Part shown: positions 33,194 to 42,133 of the stretch, piece after piece | Layout of the letters: each line of letters starts with the position of its first letter | Numbering within the stretch: position 1 is the stretch's first letter | Assembly (NCBI GenBank): GCA_917880885.1 | Contig: OU862928.1 | Coordinates: forward strand, 11,179,721-11,243,720 | DNA length: 64,000 nucleotides | Source of the DNA: Limnephilus marmoratus | Lineage: Eukaryota; Arthropoda; Insecta; Trichoptera; Limnephilidae | Reading direction: 5' to 3' | Program-made: the position numbers and the translations under genes | Notes under the pieces: model-generated | What the model saw: the letters and a program-made list of their open reading frames with translations, nothing else | Database searches by the model: none | Told to the model about the DNA's origin: nothing

Positions 33194-33646
33194 TTGACCC
33201 CACTGTCTAACGACCCAAATGATTTGAATCCCTTAACTCCAAACCACTTTCTTATGGGCACAAGCGTGTCTGTTATTCCTGAATTGGATGTCCAAGAAGT
33301 ACAATGCAACCGACGGAGTCAATATCAAAAAATGACGGAATTAATTCAATCCTTTTGGTCCAGGTGGAAGAAAGATTATCTCGGAGAACTTCAAAGAAGA
33401 ACCAAGTGGCAAGTCAGTAATCAGAGGTCGCTGAAGAAGGATGACTTGGTCATTTTAAAGGAGGATAATCTGCCTCCTGCTTTATGGAAAATGGCCCGCG
33501 TTCTATCCACTCATCCTGGAGCTGATGGAATTGTAAGGGTAGTCACCCTCAAGACTTCCCAAGGGACATTCGTGCGGCCTATAACCAAAATATGTTTGCT
33601 GCCCCTGGAGGATAACTCGGATCCAGTCCGGTTTCTCCCTTCTTGA
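33194..33646 (+). pseudogene. BEL integrase C-terminal domain (DUF5641 type)
   Basis: The 150-residue frame reads LTPNHFLMGTSVSV, FWSRWKKDYLGELQRRTKW, DDLVILKEDNLPPALWKMAR and HPGADGIVRVVTLKT. This is the conserved C-terminal domain of BEL/Pao integrases. It is separated from 32924-33151 by a stop and a frame change. It likely no longer yields a working enzyme. Confidence 0.88.
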
Positions 33647-34273
33647 GAAAAAAGAAAAAGAAGAAAACCTCATTATCTATACGACACAACAAACAATCAC
33701 AAATATTCTTGAGTAAAAATAATAATAACACATCAATGAATGAAGATCGCCCATGAATATTTTGTTAATTCCACTTGACAAACTCGATGACTTTTTCTGC
33801 CCAGATGTTGATAAAAAATGGAAAATGGTTTTTCCTGCATGTGGCCCTTAACAATCAATGGATGAAGCAGAAGCCCCCTCCCTGGAATTCAAGATTTTTG
33901 TTTGTGTCGTACTGAGTCATTTATGTTAGGTTTCTTTTACTTACCATTTACTTGTTGTTGATTGAGAACTAATATTTTTTGTGGTTTTTTTTTGTTTATT
34001 ACAAAGAAAAAAAACAAGTAATTCTCTGTAATGAGATTTTAAGATTCGATTTTATTATTTATTTTGAAAATATTCAAATATTGCTTGGATTTAAGTATCA
34101 TTAATTATTATTGGTTTTTTGTACTATTAAACTTTTCGTATTTTCCAAACCTAAGTTATTAATCTTTCATGTTTATTTGTACATTTCATGTTTATTATAG
34201 ATATTTCTCTAGTTTAGAAATTAATTAATGGAAAGGGATTAACTCTTTTGATTCAACCCCTTTCGGGCGGGTG

Positions 34274-34510
34274 TGTTAAGTACTGAATTGATTGATATTA
34301 TTAATTTATTATGAGGTGAAAGTTATTTAAAAAAAGAATGCTGTTGTTTCTTGTTTGAATTTTAGTTGTTGTCATATTTTTGTTAGAGAACAAAAGATCG
34401 TATTGAAAAATGGCCAAATTATTTTAAAATGTGTTGTTTTGTAAATAAATGACTCAAAAAGATAAGAAAGCGTCTTTTAATGTAATTAAAGACTAAAAAA
34501 CCCCCTAACA
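34274..34510 (+). repeat. BEL 3' LTR
   Basis: A 237-base copy of the 5' LTR, ending CCCCCTAACA and followed by the target duplication GTGTT (34511-34515). A purine block GGAAAGGGA lies about 40 bases upstream, and G-rich GGGCGGGTG directly abuts the LTR. Confidence 0.95.
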
Positions 34511-34689
34511 GTGTTCGTTTTTTTATTGAAAGGGGTGATAGCATATCTTTCCTAATTTTCCTAATGTAGTAAAAGAACAGATAAATTATGAATAAAATTA
34601 CGTTTTGGTTGAAAAAAAAATATTTTGGAAGTTAGAAAAGTGCAATGGCAGACTAAGCCCGTTAGAAGCCCGGGGAGGCAAAGTTGAAT

Positions 34690-35545
34690 GACCCCCCCCC
34701 CCCCCCCCCCCTTAGTGAAGTTGATGTAATTTTACAAGTTTTTTATTCAGTTCACACGGGCCTCTGACTCTGGGGGGCCTCCAAATGCCTCCATGTTCCC
34801 TTGACCAAATCCTAAACAAGGCTTTAATGACAATACAAAAAATAAATTTGTATTTTTTAATTCATTTTCCGAAATACGCATTTGTTAATAATGCTCTCAC
34901 CATTTGAGGAAATTGGTAAAATTGATGGAGATACAACATTTTATATGAAATCGTTTTAAACAGTTTGTATGTTGAATTATCCTCAGCAAAACTTTGACAG
35001 CGTTTTTCTCGAAACTACGTTTTTCAACCTGGTCGATTTGCATGCACTAAGTCTTAAACAGTTAGAAAATCCAGTCACTATGGCACCACTTCGGAATTTT
35101 TTTATAAAGGTCTTTTTTTACGAACCATGAAAATATTCCGTAAAAAATCGAAAATAAAATTCGCTGGTAGGCAATTTTTTATTTTTCTTTTATATCAAAA
35201 TTCCCCTATGCAATAGACGGTAGATTTTCGAACAGATTAAGACTTGGTGCATGCGAATAGAATGTATGTTTTTTTAATATGCTGTCAATCAGGTTGAAAA
35301 ATGTGTTAAAAATGTTTCGAGAAAAACGCTGTCAAAGTTTTGCTGAAGATAAAATTCAACATACAAACTGTTTCAAATGATTTCACATAAAATGCTGCAT
35401 CTCCGTCATTTTTTCGAATTTCTTTAAAACGTTTGGTGAGAGCATTTTTAACAAATGCATCTTTCAGAAAATGAAATAAATAAAAAAACTTACAAAAGAA
35501 TTTTAAGATTTTTTTTACAGTGTCCTGGTGCGTTAAGGGGGGGGG
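34690..35545. repeat. Long inverted repeat bounded by poly-C and poly-G
   Basis: The left arm (about 34690-35080) includes CAAAACTTTGACAGCGTTTT, TCGAAAC and TGCATGCACTAAGTCTTAA. It returns in reverse complement in the right arm (about 35215-35545), for example AAAACGCTGTCAAAGTTTTG and TTAAGACTTGGTGCATGC. The outer ends are a run of over 20 C at about 34688-34710 and a run of about 11 G at 35537-35547. Arms of over 300 bases could form a long hairpin RNA. Confidence 0.75.
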
Positions 35546-35649
35546 GGTAAGGTTTTAAAGGTAAAATAAAGGCATATTATCATAAAAAAAATTGAGATAT
35601 GATTAATGTTAATTTTATTTAATTCATACACAATTTATAGTATTGACTG

Positions 35650-35830
35650 GTCAGTGGTTGAGTGGGCATAGCACTTGGGTCCCACCTGGTGCATGTTCAA
35701 TTCCTCTGCTGGCTAAGTCCTCCATCACAACACAAGCAACATTTTAGGCTTTCTGTGGTGGTAGTAGGAGATTTTCAAACATTGTTGGGTTATTCGTAAC
35801 CCGGGAATGTTTGTCTTTCTTTTTTAAGTA
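35650..35830 (+). mobile_element. tRNA-headed SINE-like sequence
   Basis: GGTTGAGTGGGCATAGCACT fits a pol III A box and GTGCATGTTCAATTCCTCTG fits a B box about 30 bases on, as in tRNA-derived SINEs. The tail runs into ATTCGTAACCCGGGAATGT and an AT-rich end. It is a different family from the copies at 9918 and 62985. Confidence 0.55.
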
Positions 35831-36529
35831 AAAATTTAAAAAAATATATATATCTGAAGTATCTTTGAAAAAATTTTCAATTGAAAATATCAATAAATAA
35901 GTCCGTGAGAGCGAATTTCCGGAGGCGCCTCGAAAAAAAGTTGTTATGAGGAGAACTCCATAACCGTCACCGGATCATTTTAAACACATCGAAATGCGTT
36001 TAAAAGGTAGCTAATATGTTTTCCAAGGTAGTCAGAGGGAGTTTTTCTTCGATTTTTTTGACAGCATTTTGAAGTGAAAAACGCGATTTTTGCTAAAAAA
36101 ATTTCGGTGAATTTGTTATTAAAAAAATGTCCCCCTCCCCCGTTAGTCCGCCATTGGTAAAGGGGCCCCGAGACGTGCGTTGCCTAGGGGCCCCGACATG
36201 GTTAATCCGACCCTGGTTGCAATATATAAAAAGAATCCGTGCGGAATTTTATAAAATTTATTGAATATTATCGGAGACGGAACATTTTCATGTAGTGACG
36301 TCATGAGCCCAAAAAAAGGACTTATTTATTTAAAATGAAAAATAAAACTATAGTAACATTTTTGCGATCTTAGTAGAAAATCTATCCACATGATTTTTTC
36401 CAAGTCATTATGAAATCCTTCCAAATAGCCTATTTTAATTAAATATTTTATCTATTATTTAATTTAAATTAAATTTAAGAATGTTATTATCAAGTTCTGC
36501 AAATATTTTAGTATTTATTTTTATTACAG

Positions 36530-36700
36530 CTGTTTCGGCTTATAAAGCCATTTTCAAACTGTAGTTAAACCACTTTGAGAAGACTTATTTATATGATTTT
36601 AAATGTCAATTTTTGAAGGTGAGTAAATTGACTTTTAAAATCGTATAAATAGGTCTTCTCAAGGTAGTTTAATCACAGTTTGAAAATTGCCATTTAATTT
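36530..36700. repeat. Hairpin repeat with about 70-base arms
   Basis: CAAACTGTAGTTAAACCACT, then GAGAAGACTTATTTATA..GATTTTAAA, is mirrored by TTTAAAATCGTATAAATAGG, then TCTTCTCAAGGTAGTTTAAT. The outer minus-strand text GGCTTTATAAGCCGAAAC resembles the stem II and GAAAC half of the hammerhead-like motifs, but the CTGANGA box is degraded. Confidence 0.65.
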
Positions 36701-37229
36701 AAATTATATATGTTTTTTAAATGGAGCTCTACAAATTAAGCCCTACAGCAAAATAATGAATTCTTTATTCATTTCTGTTTTCAAGATTATATTTTATGTT
36801 TCACACAAAAACTTTTCGTGGTATCCAGAAACTAGTGGTGCAAAGGGGATCTGGTGAACGTACATCACATTTGTGTGCCGATTTTTGGAAAAAGAAAACA
36901 TTTTTAATTTGGTATTTCGTTTTCGAGTAAGTACAGTTCGGAGTAGGAATTTTTTAGGTCAAATTTGGAAGAAGGTCGGTAGGGGTAAGTATCAGCTGTT
37001 CATTGTCTTTTAAAATGCACCGAAGCGTGGACCCGGCTCCAATATTTTTTAAAACTTTTATTTGATGACAATAAGTGCATAAAACAAATTGCTTTTTACG
37101 GTTCTTTTTTTTGTATTTGCTCCACGCAGGAGGCCCGAGGTAAATAATTTCCATCAGTGTCCATGGCCCATGGGAATGTGTGAAATGTTTTTTCTAATGA
37201 AAGGAAGGAATGGAAGATCTGGAAATCAA

Positions 37230-37500
37230 AAAGGTATAAAGGGCGGGTAGGAATCTGGGGTTAATATGTCCAGGAGTGACGGATGAATTCATCCCTCCTA
37301 CTGTGGTGCAAAGCGATGGGTCGAGAGTCCTGCTGGAGAGGTAAAAAGGTCTTCCTCCACCAACCACGTCATGAACCCAGGCACCCCTGCTAGGTCACCT
37401 GCCAGAGCTTGCCACTTGAAGTGACCTATTGCAGAGGTTTGGTTAAGGAGGCGGTACCCATACCCGCCTCCTAAACTGAGATGTGATGTGTATTCACTAG
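37230..37500 (+). repeat. Dispersed repeat (copy 1), related to 37880 and 46780
   Basis: Shares TCCAGGAGTGACGG, ATTCATCCCTCC.ACTG.GGT and GAGAGTCCTGCTGGA with 37895-37985, and parts with 46950-47150 and 60925-60985. It may be the tail of a non-LTR element. No coding sequence seen. Confidence 0.55.
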
Positions 37501-37663
37501 TTTTCCGCTTATACCCTGGGCTCTAGGGTATAAGGCCTAGGGCTCTTCCTTCATCAATTACTATTATGTCATTCAAAGGTTTTCTCAAATTTTCTTAGGC
37601 AGGTTGAGACTCACCAACATGTATGAGTATTATAGACGAACTTGTATTCTGTCCTTATTCCAG

Positions 37664-37843
37664 GTGCGGCAGATCCGAGTCCATGATTGGTATAGGGGGG
37701 ATCAGAATCAGCATCAAAATGATTTGGCTCTAATCATTTTGGAAACTCCTTTGGAGTTTTCAAACAAAATTGGCCCCATTTGTTGGAACTTGGGAAATCA
37801 ATGGTTTGATAACAATCAGCTGACCATCGGGAGCGAAGGAAAG
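37664..37843 (+). CDS. Modular serine protease, exon 7 (catalytic Asp)
   Basis: The acceptor TTATTCCAG and the donor AAG|GTAAAT give 180 bases, phase 0 to 0. It encodes VRQIRVHDWYRGDQNQHQNDLALIILETP, with catalytic Asp102 in NDLALI, followed by SNKIGPICWNLG, whose Cys is the partner (Cys122) of the light-chain cysteine. It joins exon 6 without a gap in the family alignment. Confidence 0.88.
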
Positions 37844-37879
37844 GTAAATTTATATTTATATCTGTATTAACTCCACATG

Positions 37880-38075
37880 GGTAAGAATCTGGGAATCAGT
37901 GTCTCCAGGAGTGACGGGCATATGAATTTATCCCTCCCACTGCGGTTCCAGGCGATGTTCCGAGAGAGTCCTGCTGGAAAGGTCAAAGGTCTCTCCAGAT
38001 CTGGCCTGTTATGCAGTTGGTGGGCTACGCATCCGCCGCCAAGATCCAGACTAACCCCACCCCCGCTAAGTACTA
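37880..38075 (+). repeat. Dispersed repeat (copy 2)
   Basis: GAATCTGGGAATCAGTGTCT, CCAGGAGTGACGGGCAT and GAGAGTCCTGCTGGAAAGGT match the copy at 37230-37500. A related G/C-rich stretch with GGTCAAAGG and CCGCCGCC is present in 46900-47050. Confidence 0.55.
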
Positions 38076-38194
38076 ACCTGATTTGTTGTATTATATTTTT
38101 TCCTGTTAAGCACTTGCATACCGCTTTCTAATAACGTATGCAGGGACACTGGAGATCTAGAATCGTTCAAAATAAGTAAATGAAGCTTCTAATT

Positions 38195-38342
38195 AAATGA
38201 AGACAATATTAGCGAAACTCAATCGAAATCTGGAGACAGAAAATCAGAAAAGATATTGGCTCCGCTGGGACTCGAACCCAGAACCCTTTTCTTACATGGA
38301 AACAGCTCTACCGATTAAGCTACGGAACCCATATTAATTCTA
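38195..38342 (-). repeat. tRNA-Thr-like repeat unit 1 (tail plus head)
   Basis: This minus-strand unit contains the tRNA-like head (38257-38329) followed by a tail of about 65 bases ending near TGAAGACAATATTAGCGAAA on the + strand. The 5' flank of the unit is missing beyond 38342. It forms an inverted pair with the unit at 38433-38640. Confidence 0.75.
38257..38329 (-). tRNA. tRNA-Thr(TGT)-like sequence, repeat-borne
   Basis: The 73 bases fold as a tRNA: acceptor GGTTCCG with CGGAGCC (one G-T pair), D arm GCTT/GAGC, anticodon arm around CATGTAA, and T arm CTGGG/CCCAG with TTCGAGT. The anticodon reads TGT, but position 33 is A instead of the invariant T, and the top anticodon pair is broken. 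The same sequence at 38502-38574 sits in a repeat. I treat it as tRNA-derived repeat rather than a working gene. Confidence 0.5.
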
Positions 38343-38432
38343 AATTTATCCAGACACTATCTAGATTGCATTTAGTTCGAGTTGAATCTTGTAATCATAT
38401 ATAAAGATAGCAGCCAATAATATGTGCGTTAA

Positions 38433-38640
38433 GTAAGTGAAGATAATGTTGGTAGTTCTTAGTCGAAGTATGATACAGTTAAAAGTGACCGAATTAATAT
38501 GGGTTCCGTAGCTTAATCGGTAGAGCTGTTTCCATGTAAGAAAAGGGTTCTGGGTTCGAGTCCCAGCGGAGCCAATATCTTTTCTGATTTTTCTGTCTCC
38601 AGATTTCGATTGAGTTTCGCTAATATTGTCTTCATTTAAT
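38433..38640 (+). repeat. tRNA-Thr-like repeat unit 2 with imperfect terminal inverted repeats
   Basis: The unit starts AAGTGAAGATAATGTTGGTA, has the tRNA-like head at 38502-38574, and ends ...TTCGATTGAGTTTCGCTA, then ATATTGTCTTCATTT. The two ends are imperfect inverted repeats of about 45 bases (TGAAGAYAATRTT.G near both tips). A third unit with part of the tRNA deleted is at 51883-52040. Confidence 0.7.
38502..38574 (+). tRNA. tRNA-Thr(TGT)-like sequence, repeat-borne
   Basis: It is identical to the minus-strand copy at 38257-38329, 170 bases away in inverted orientation. B box GGTTCGAGTCC is perfect and A box TAGCTTAATCGG is good, so pol III transcription is plausible. The A at position 33 and the weak anticodon stem argue against normal decoding. 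Confidence 0.5.
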
Positions 38641-39500
38641 TAAAATATTATAATTTGAGATTTTACTCATAAAGTTTCAAAAAAATTAATAATAAATGAA
38701 GCTTCGTTTAACAAACAATTAGAATCTTGCGTGAGACTTGAAAGAGTAACTATCTGTTACTTATACCAGGGCGAGTAAGTGGTGGACAACCTCCACCCCC
38801 GCTAAGTCAATAAACATAGTGAACTATTTCGGGTAACCTATAGCAGAAGCGTTGCGTTGGTTATCCAGTAAAAGTATGCATACCCGCCTACTAAAATCGA
38901 CGATTTTCAGGAGAACCCCTCCTTCGTCGCGTCGCGTCGATAGAATGATATTCTAACCAATACAGAAAAAAAAATGTATTGTCGATTTAGAAGAAGATTA
39001 AGAAATTAGCCACGGAAATAAATATTTGATTTTATTGAAGAAGAATATAATACTGATAAATCTAAAACAAGATGTTGAAAAGAACAAGACTCATTAAAAA
39101 AAGGTAACGGTCGCATCTGGGTCTCGATAGTTTTATTCTAATAAAAAAATATTATTTAGACCTTTAGAAAAAGTTCAACAGGTGTCCCATATAAATAAAA
39201 TTGGATTTATTTTTCCGAGGTTACAAACCACTCTCTAGGTTACAAACCACTCTCTAGGTTACAAACCAGTTCTTCGAACATTTGTTATCTTTTAAAAAGG
39301 TAGCTGCCAAAAATGTGGGGAAAAAATATAGTCGAAGATAATATTGTTAATTTTAAATTTGACAAAAGTAACTTATATCGATTATTATCGATTTTAGTAT
39401 ATATCGCAAGCCAACATACATAGACATAGTACTTCATAAGACCTCCAACCACCCTGTCTCACAAAAACACTCCACCTTTCATTCCATCATACACCGCTTA

Positions 39501-40699
39501 TAGCCCATTCACACCATTCATTTATCGTTCATTTCGTGATTTCATTCCGCCTCTTTCCCTCGAAATGAACCGTGTGAACACCGAAGTGAATAGAGACAGT
39601 TCCGAATGAAGCATACCAACAATGTTGGAATGCTTCCTTCGGCACTGTTCCCTCGCAACCGGAATTTAACATCACGTGACGCGAATGATGTGTGTGAACA
39701 CTCAAGTGAACAGTCTTTCACTCGCAAATCAGTCGGCCGAAATGTTCTGTCGTGAGGACGAGTAGCCGGAGCGGCTTAAACGTCAAAATGCTCCGTTTGG
39801 TTCGCTTTTCGAAATAACTCCTACACGTCTCATAGAAATCGTTGTTTCTCCCTTACTATCATAGTGTAAAATATGATCTAAACGGTATTAGAAAGAAAAA
39901 ATAATGTTCTATATATCCAATATAACAATTAACCACAAAAATAATACGAATGTACACTTCTATGGAACCAAAGTTTCTGATCGAATTTGAAAAAGAAATT
40001 ATGAAACATTGTGAATTTTTTATGAATTATTTTTATATGAAACGTCAAAAACGTGAGGTGACAGAAATGTTTATAATTTATTTGTCTAACAAAATAAGTG
40101 TGTGTTTTTATATTTCTTTTGTTAACCAGTAATTTTAGTTAGAATAAAAGCAAGTAGAGCCATTTTTTAAACTTTTAAAAGTTTACATTAAAAATTATTC
40201 TATTTAAAAAATTACGTGGTTATTTCTAATAATAAATTTTGAAAGCATCTTTTATCACCTTTCCAAAACAGTTTTTAGTTTTGGGATAAGTTAATAAATA
40301 TTCCATTTATATGGATTTTATTGCAAGCCGAGGCCTATTTTGGAATAAAAATATTTTCATGGTGCTAAAATAGTGGTAGATATCAGTTTTCAGGTTATTA
40401 TTTAACCATATGTTCATTTTATGGTGCTGAAATTTATTTACTGTTTACAAGAATCGCCAATTTCTCGTAATTTAGTTCGACGTTATCGGAAATGTCAATT
40501 GAAATCGTAAATATTCCCGAACATAGCCGTCAGCGCCGGACGAATTCCAATGCGGCCGCGACTACTCTCGACGACTTCGCAGCGAGAATGTCGAGTGAAC
40601 TCTTCCTTCGAAGGAACCGTGTGAACACGCGGCGGAACGAGAATGGAACATTTCATCGAGTAAACCTTCACCCGAGTGAATGGTGTGACTTCAGCATTA
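39501..40699 (+). repeat. 1.2-kb tandem repeat, unit 1
   Basis: It starts TAGCCCATTCACACCATTCA. The next unit begins 1199 bases later at 40700 with over 90 percent identity by eye. The unit carries many TTCAC and GTGTGAACAC motifs and its two ends are partly inverted (ACACCATTCA at the start, TGAATGGTGTG at the end). It could be a tandemly duplicated non-autonomous DNA transposon. Short frames inside look non-coding. Confidence 0.8.
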
Positions 40700-42133
40700 T
40701 AGCCCATTCACACCATTCATTTATCGTTCATTTCGTGATTTCATTCCGCCTCTTTCCCTCGAAATGAACCGTGTGAACACGAAAGTGAATAGAGACAGTT
40801 CCGAATGAAGCATTCCAACAATGTTGGAATGCTTCCTTCGGCACTGTTCACTCGCAACCGGAATTTAACATCACGTGACGCGAATGATGTGTGTGAACAC
40901 TCAAGTGAACAGTCTTTCACTCGCAAATCAGTCGGCCGAAATGTTCTGTCGTGAGGACGAGTAGCCGGAGCGGCTTAAACGTCAAAATGCTCCGTTTAGT
41001 TCGCTTTTCGAAATAACTCCTACACGTCTCATAGAAATCGTTGTTTCTCCCTTACTATCATAGTGAAAAATATGATCTAAACGGTATTGGAAAGAGAAAA
41101 TAATACTCTACATATTCAATATAACAATTAACTACAAAAGAATACGAATGTTCACTTCTTTGGAACCAAAGTTTCTGATCGAATTTGAAAAAAAAATTAT
41201 GAAACATTGTGAATTTTTTATGAATAATTTTTATATGAAACGACAAAAAAGTGAGGTGACAGAAACGTTTATAATTTATTTGCCTAACAAAATAAGTGTG
41301 TGTTTTTATATTTTTTTTTGTTACCAGTAATTTTAGTTAGAATAAATGCAAGTAGAGCCATTTTTTAAAGTTAAAAGTTTACATTAAAAATTATTCTATT
41401 TAAAAAATTACGTGGTTATTTCTAATGATAAATTTTCAAAGCATATTTTATCACCTTTCCAAAACAGTTTTTCGTTTTTGGATACATTAATAAATATTCC
41501 ATTTATATGGATTTTATTGCAAGCCGAGGCCTATTTTGGAATAAAAATATTTTCATGGTGCAAAAATACTGGTAGATATCAGTTTTCAGGTTATTATTTA
41601 ACCATATTTATTTATTTATTTATTTCAAAACATACGGCACAACATGTGCCATTGACATAATTATGTTTATATATATTATAATACAATAACATAAGAAAGT
41701 GACATATAAATGTAAAGTTAAATATTAAAACAAAAGGTAAAAAAAAGAAGTTAAGGTAATGAGTAGTAAATAGAATTATGATGCATAAAATGAAAGTATA
41801 AAGTAAAAGTGTAAACTATAAAATATAAAGTATAATGTAAAAGTAAAAGGTTAAGATATAAAGTTGAAAGGCAGGAAATAATATAGACTATAAGTTACCT
41901 TTGTAAATAATATAAAGTACAAAAGTTATAAATATAAAAAAGTATGACAAGTAAACAGTAAGAAATGCTCTTAGAAGCCAAATATTGAAGATAACCAAAA
42001 GTTTAAAAAAAATATATAATAAATAAAACGAAGGTATTACTGAGTATACAAAGCGATATGAAAAGTAGGTACCTATGATATGTTTCTAATCCATAGGTAT
42101 TAGAGTGCATACTGTTAGGACATAATATTATGA

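Larger units (their letters stand above)
29383..34510 (+). mobile_element. Non-autonomous BEL/Pao LTR retrotransposon with 5-bp target duplication
   Basis: LTRs of 239 and 237 bases (TGTTAAG...CTAACA) flank the element, and GTGTT is duplicated at 29378-29382 and 34511-34515. A primer-binding site follows the 5' LTR. Gag (30064-30717), a second frame (30705-32471) with zinc knuckles and protease, and integrase C-terminal pieces (32924-33646) are present in BEL order. The reverse transcriptase and RNase H are absent. The LTRs differ at only a few bases, so the insertion is fairly young. Confidence 0.92.
34643..36156. mobile_element. Smaller hAT-like element nested in the hAT, with a long internal fold-back
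   Basis: The left end CAATGGCAGACTAAGCCC and the right end (reverse complement CAATGGCGGACTAACGGG) form an inverted repeat. The flanking 8-mers GAAAAGTG and GTAAAGGG match at six of eight positions, a possible decayed target duplication. Inside lies a poly-C/poly-G bounded fold-back. No open frame of note. The alternative is that these are internal parts of the larger hAT. Confidence 0.55.
28884..36215. mobile_element. hAT-type element with 8-bp target duplication, host to a BEL insertion
   Basis: The left end CAGTACCGGATTATCCC and the right end (reverse complement CAGGGTCGGATTAACCA) form an imperfect inverted repeat. Both are followed by CCTAGGGGCCCC or GGGGCCCCTAGG in mirrored order. The 8 bases GTTGCAAT stand at 28876-28883 and again at 36216-36223, the hAT signature duplication. 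The copy of the host repeat at 7590-7875 shows the uninterrupted site. Once the BEL is removed about 2.2 kb remain. I find no transposase, so it is non-autonomous. Confidence 0.88.
25040..37663 (+). other. Intron 6, 12.6 kb, layered DNA transposons and retroelements
   Basis: The intron runs from GTTTGC to TTCCAG. It contains a dispersed repeat, a mariner split by an R1-type element, and a hAT split by a BEL element and a smaller hAT-like element. A hairpin repeat and a short tail repeat lie just before exon 7. No protease exon was found inside. Confidence 0.6.

Noticed and set aside
38257..38574. Two functional tRNA genes
   Set aside because: The fold is good but position 33 is A, the anticodon stem is weak, and both copies are embedded in a repeat with a third deleted copy. 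They are listed as tRNA-like, repeat-borne.
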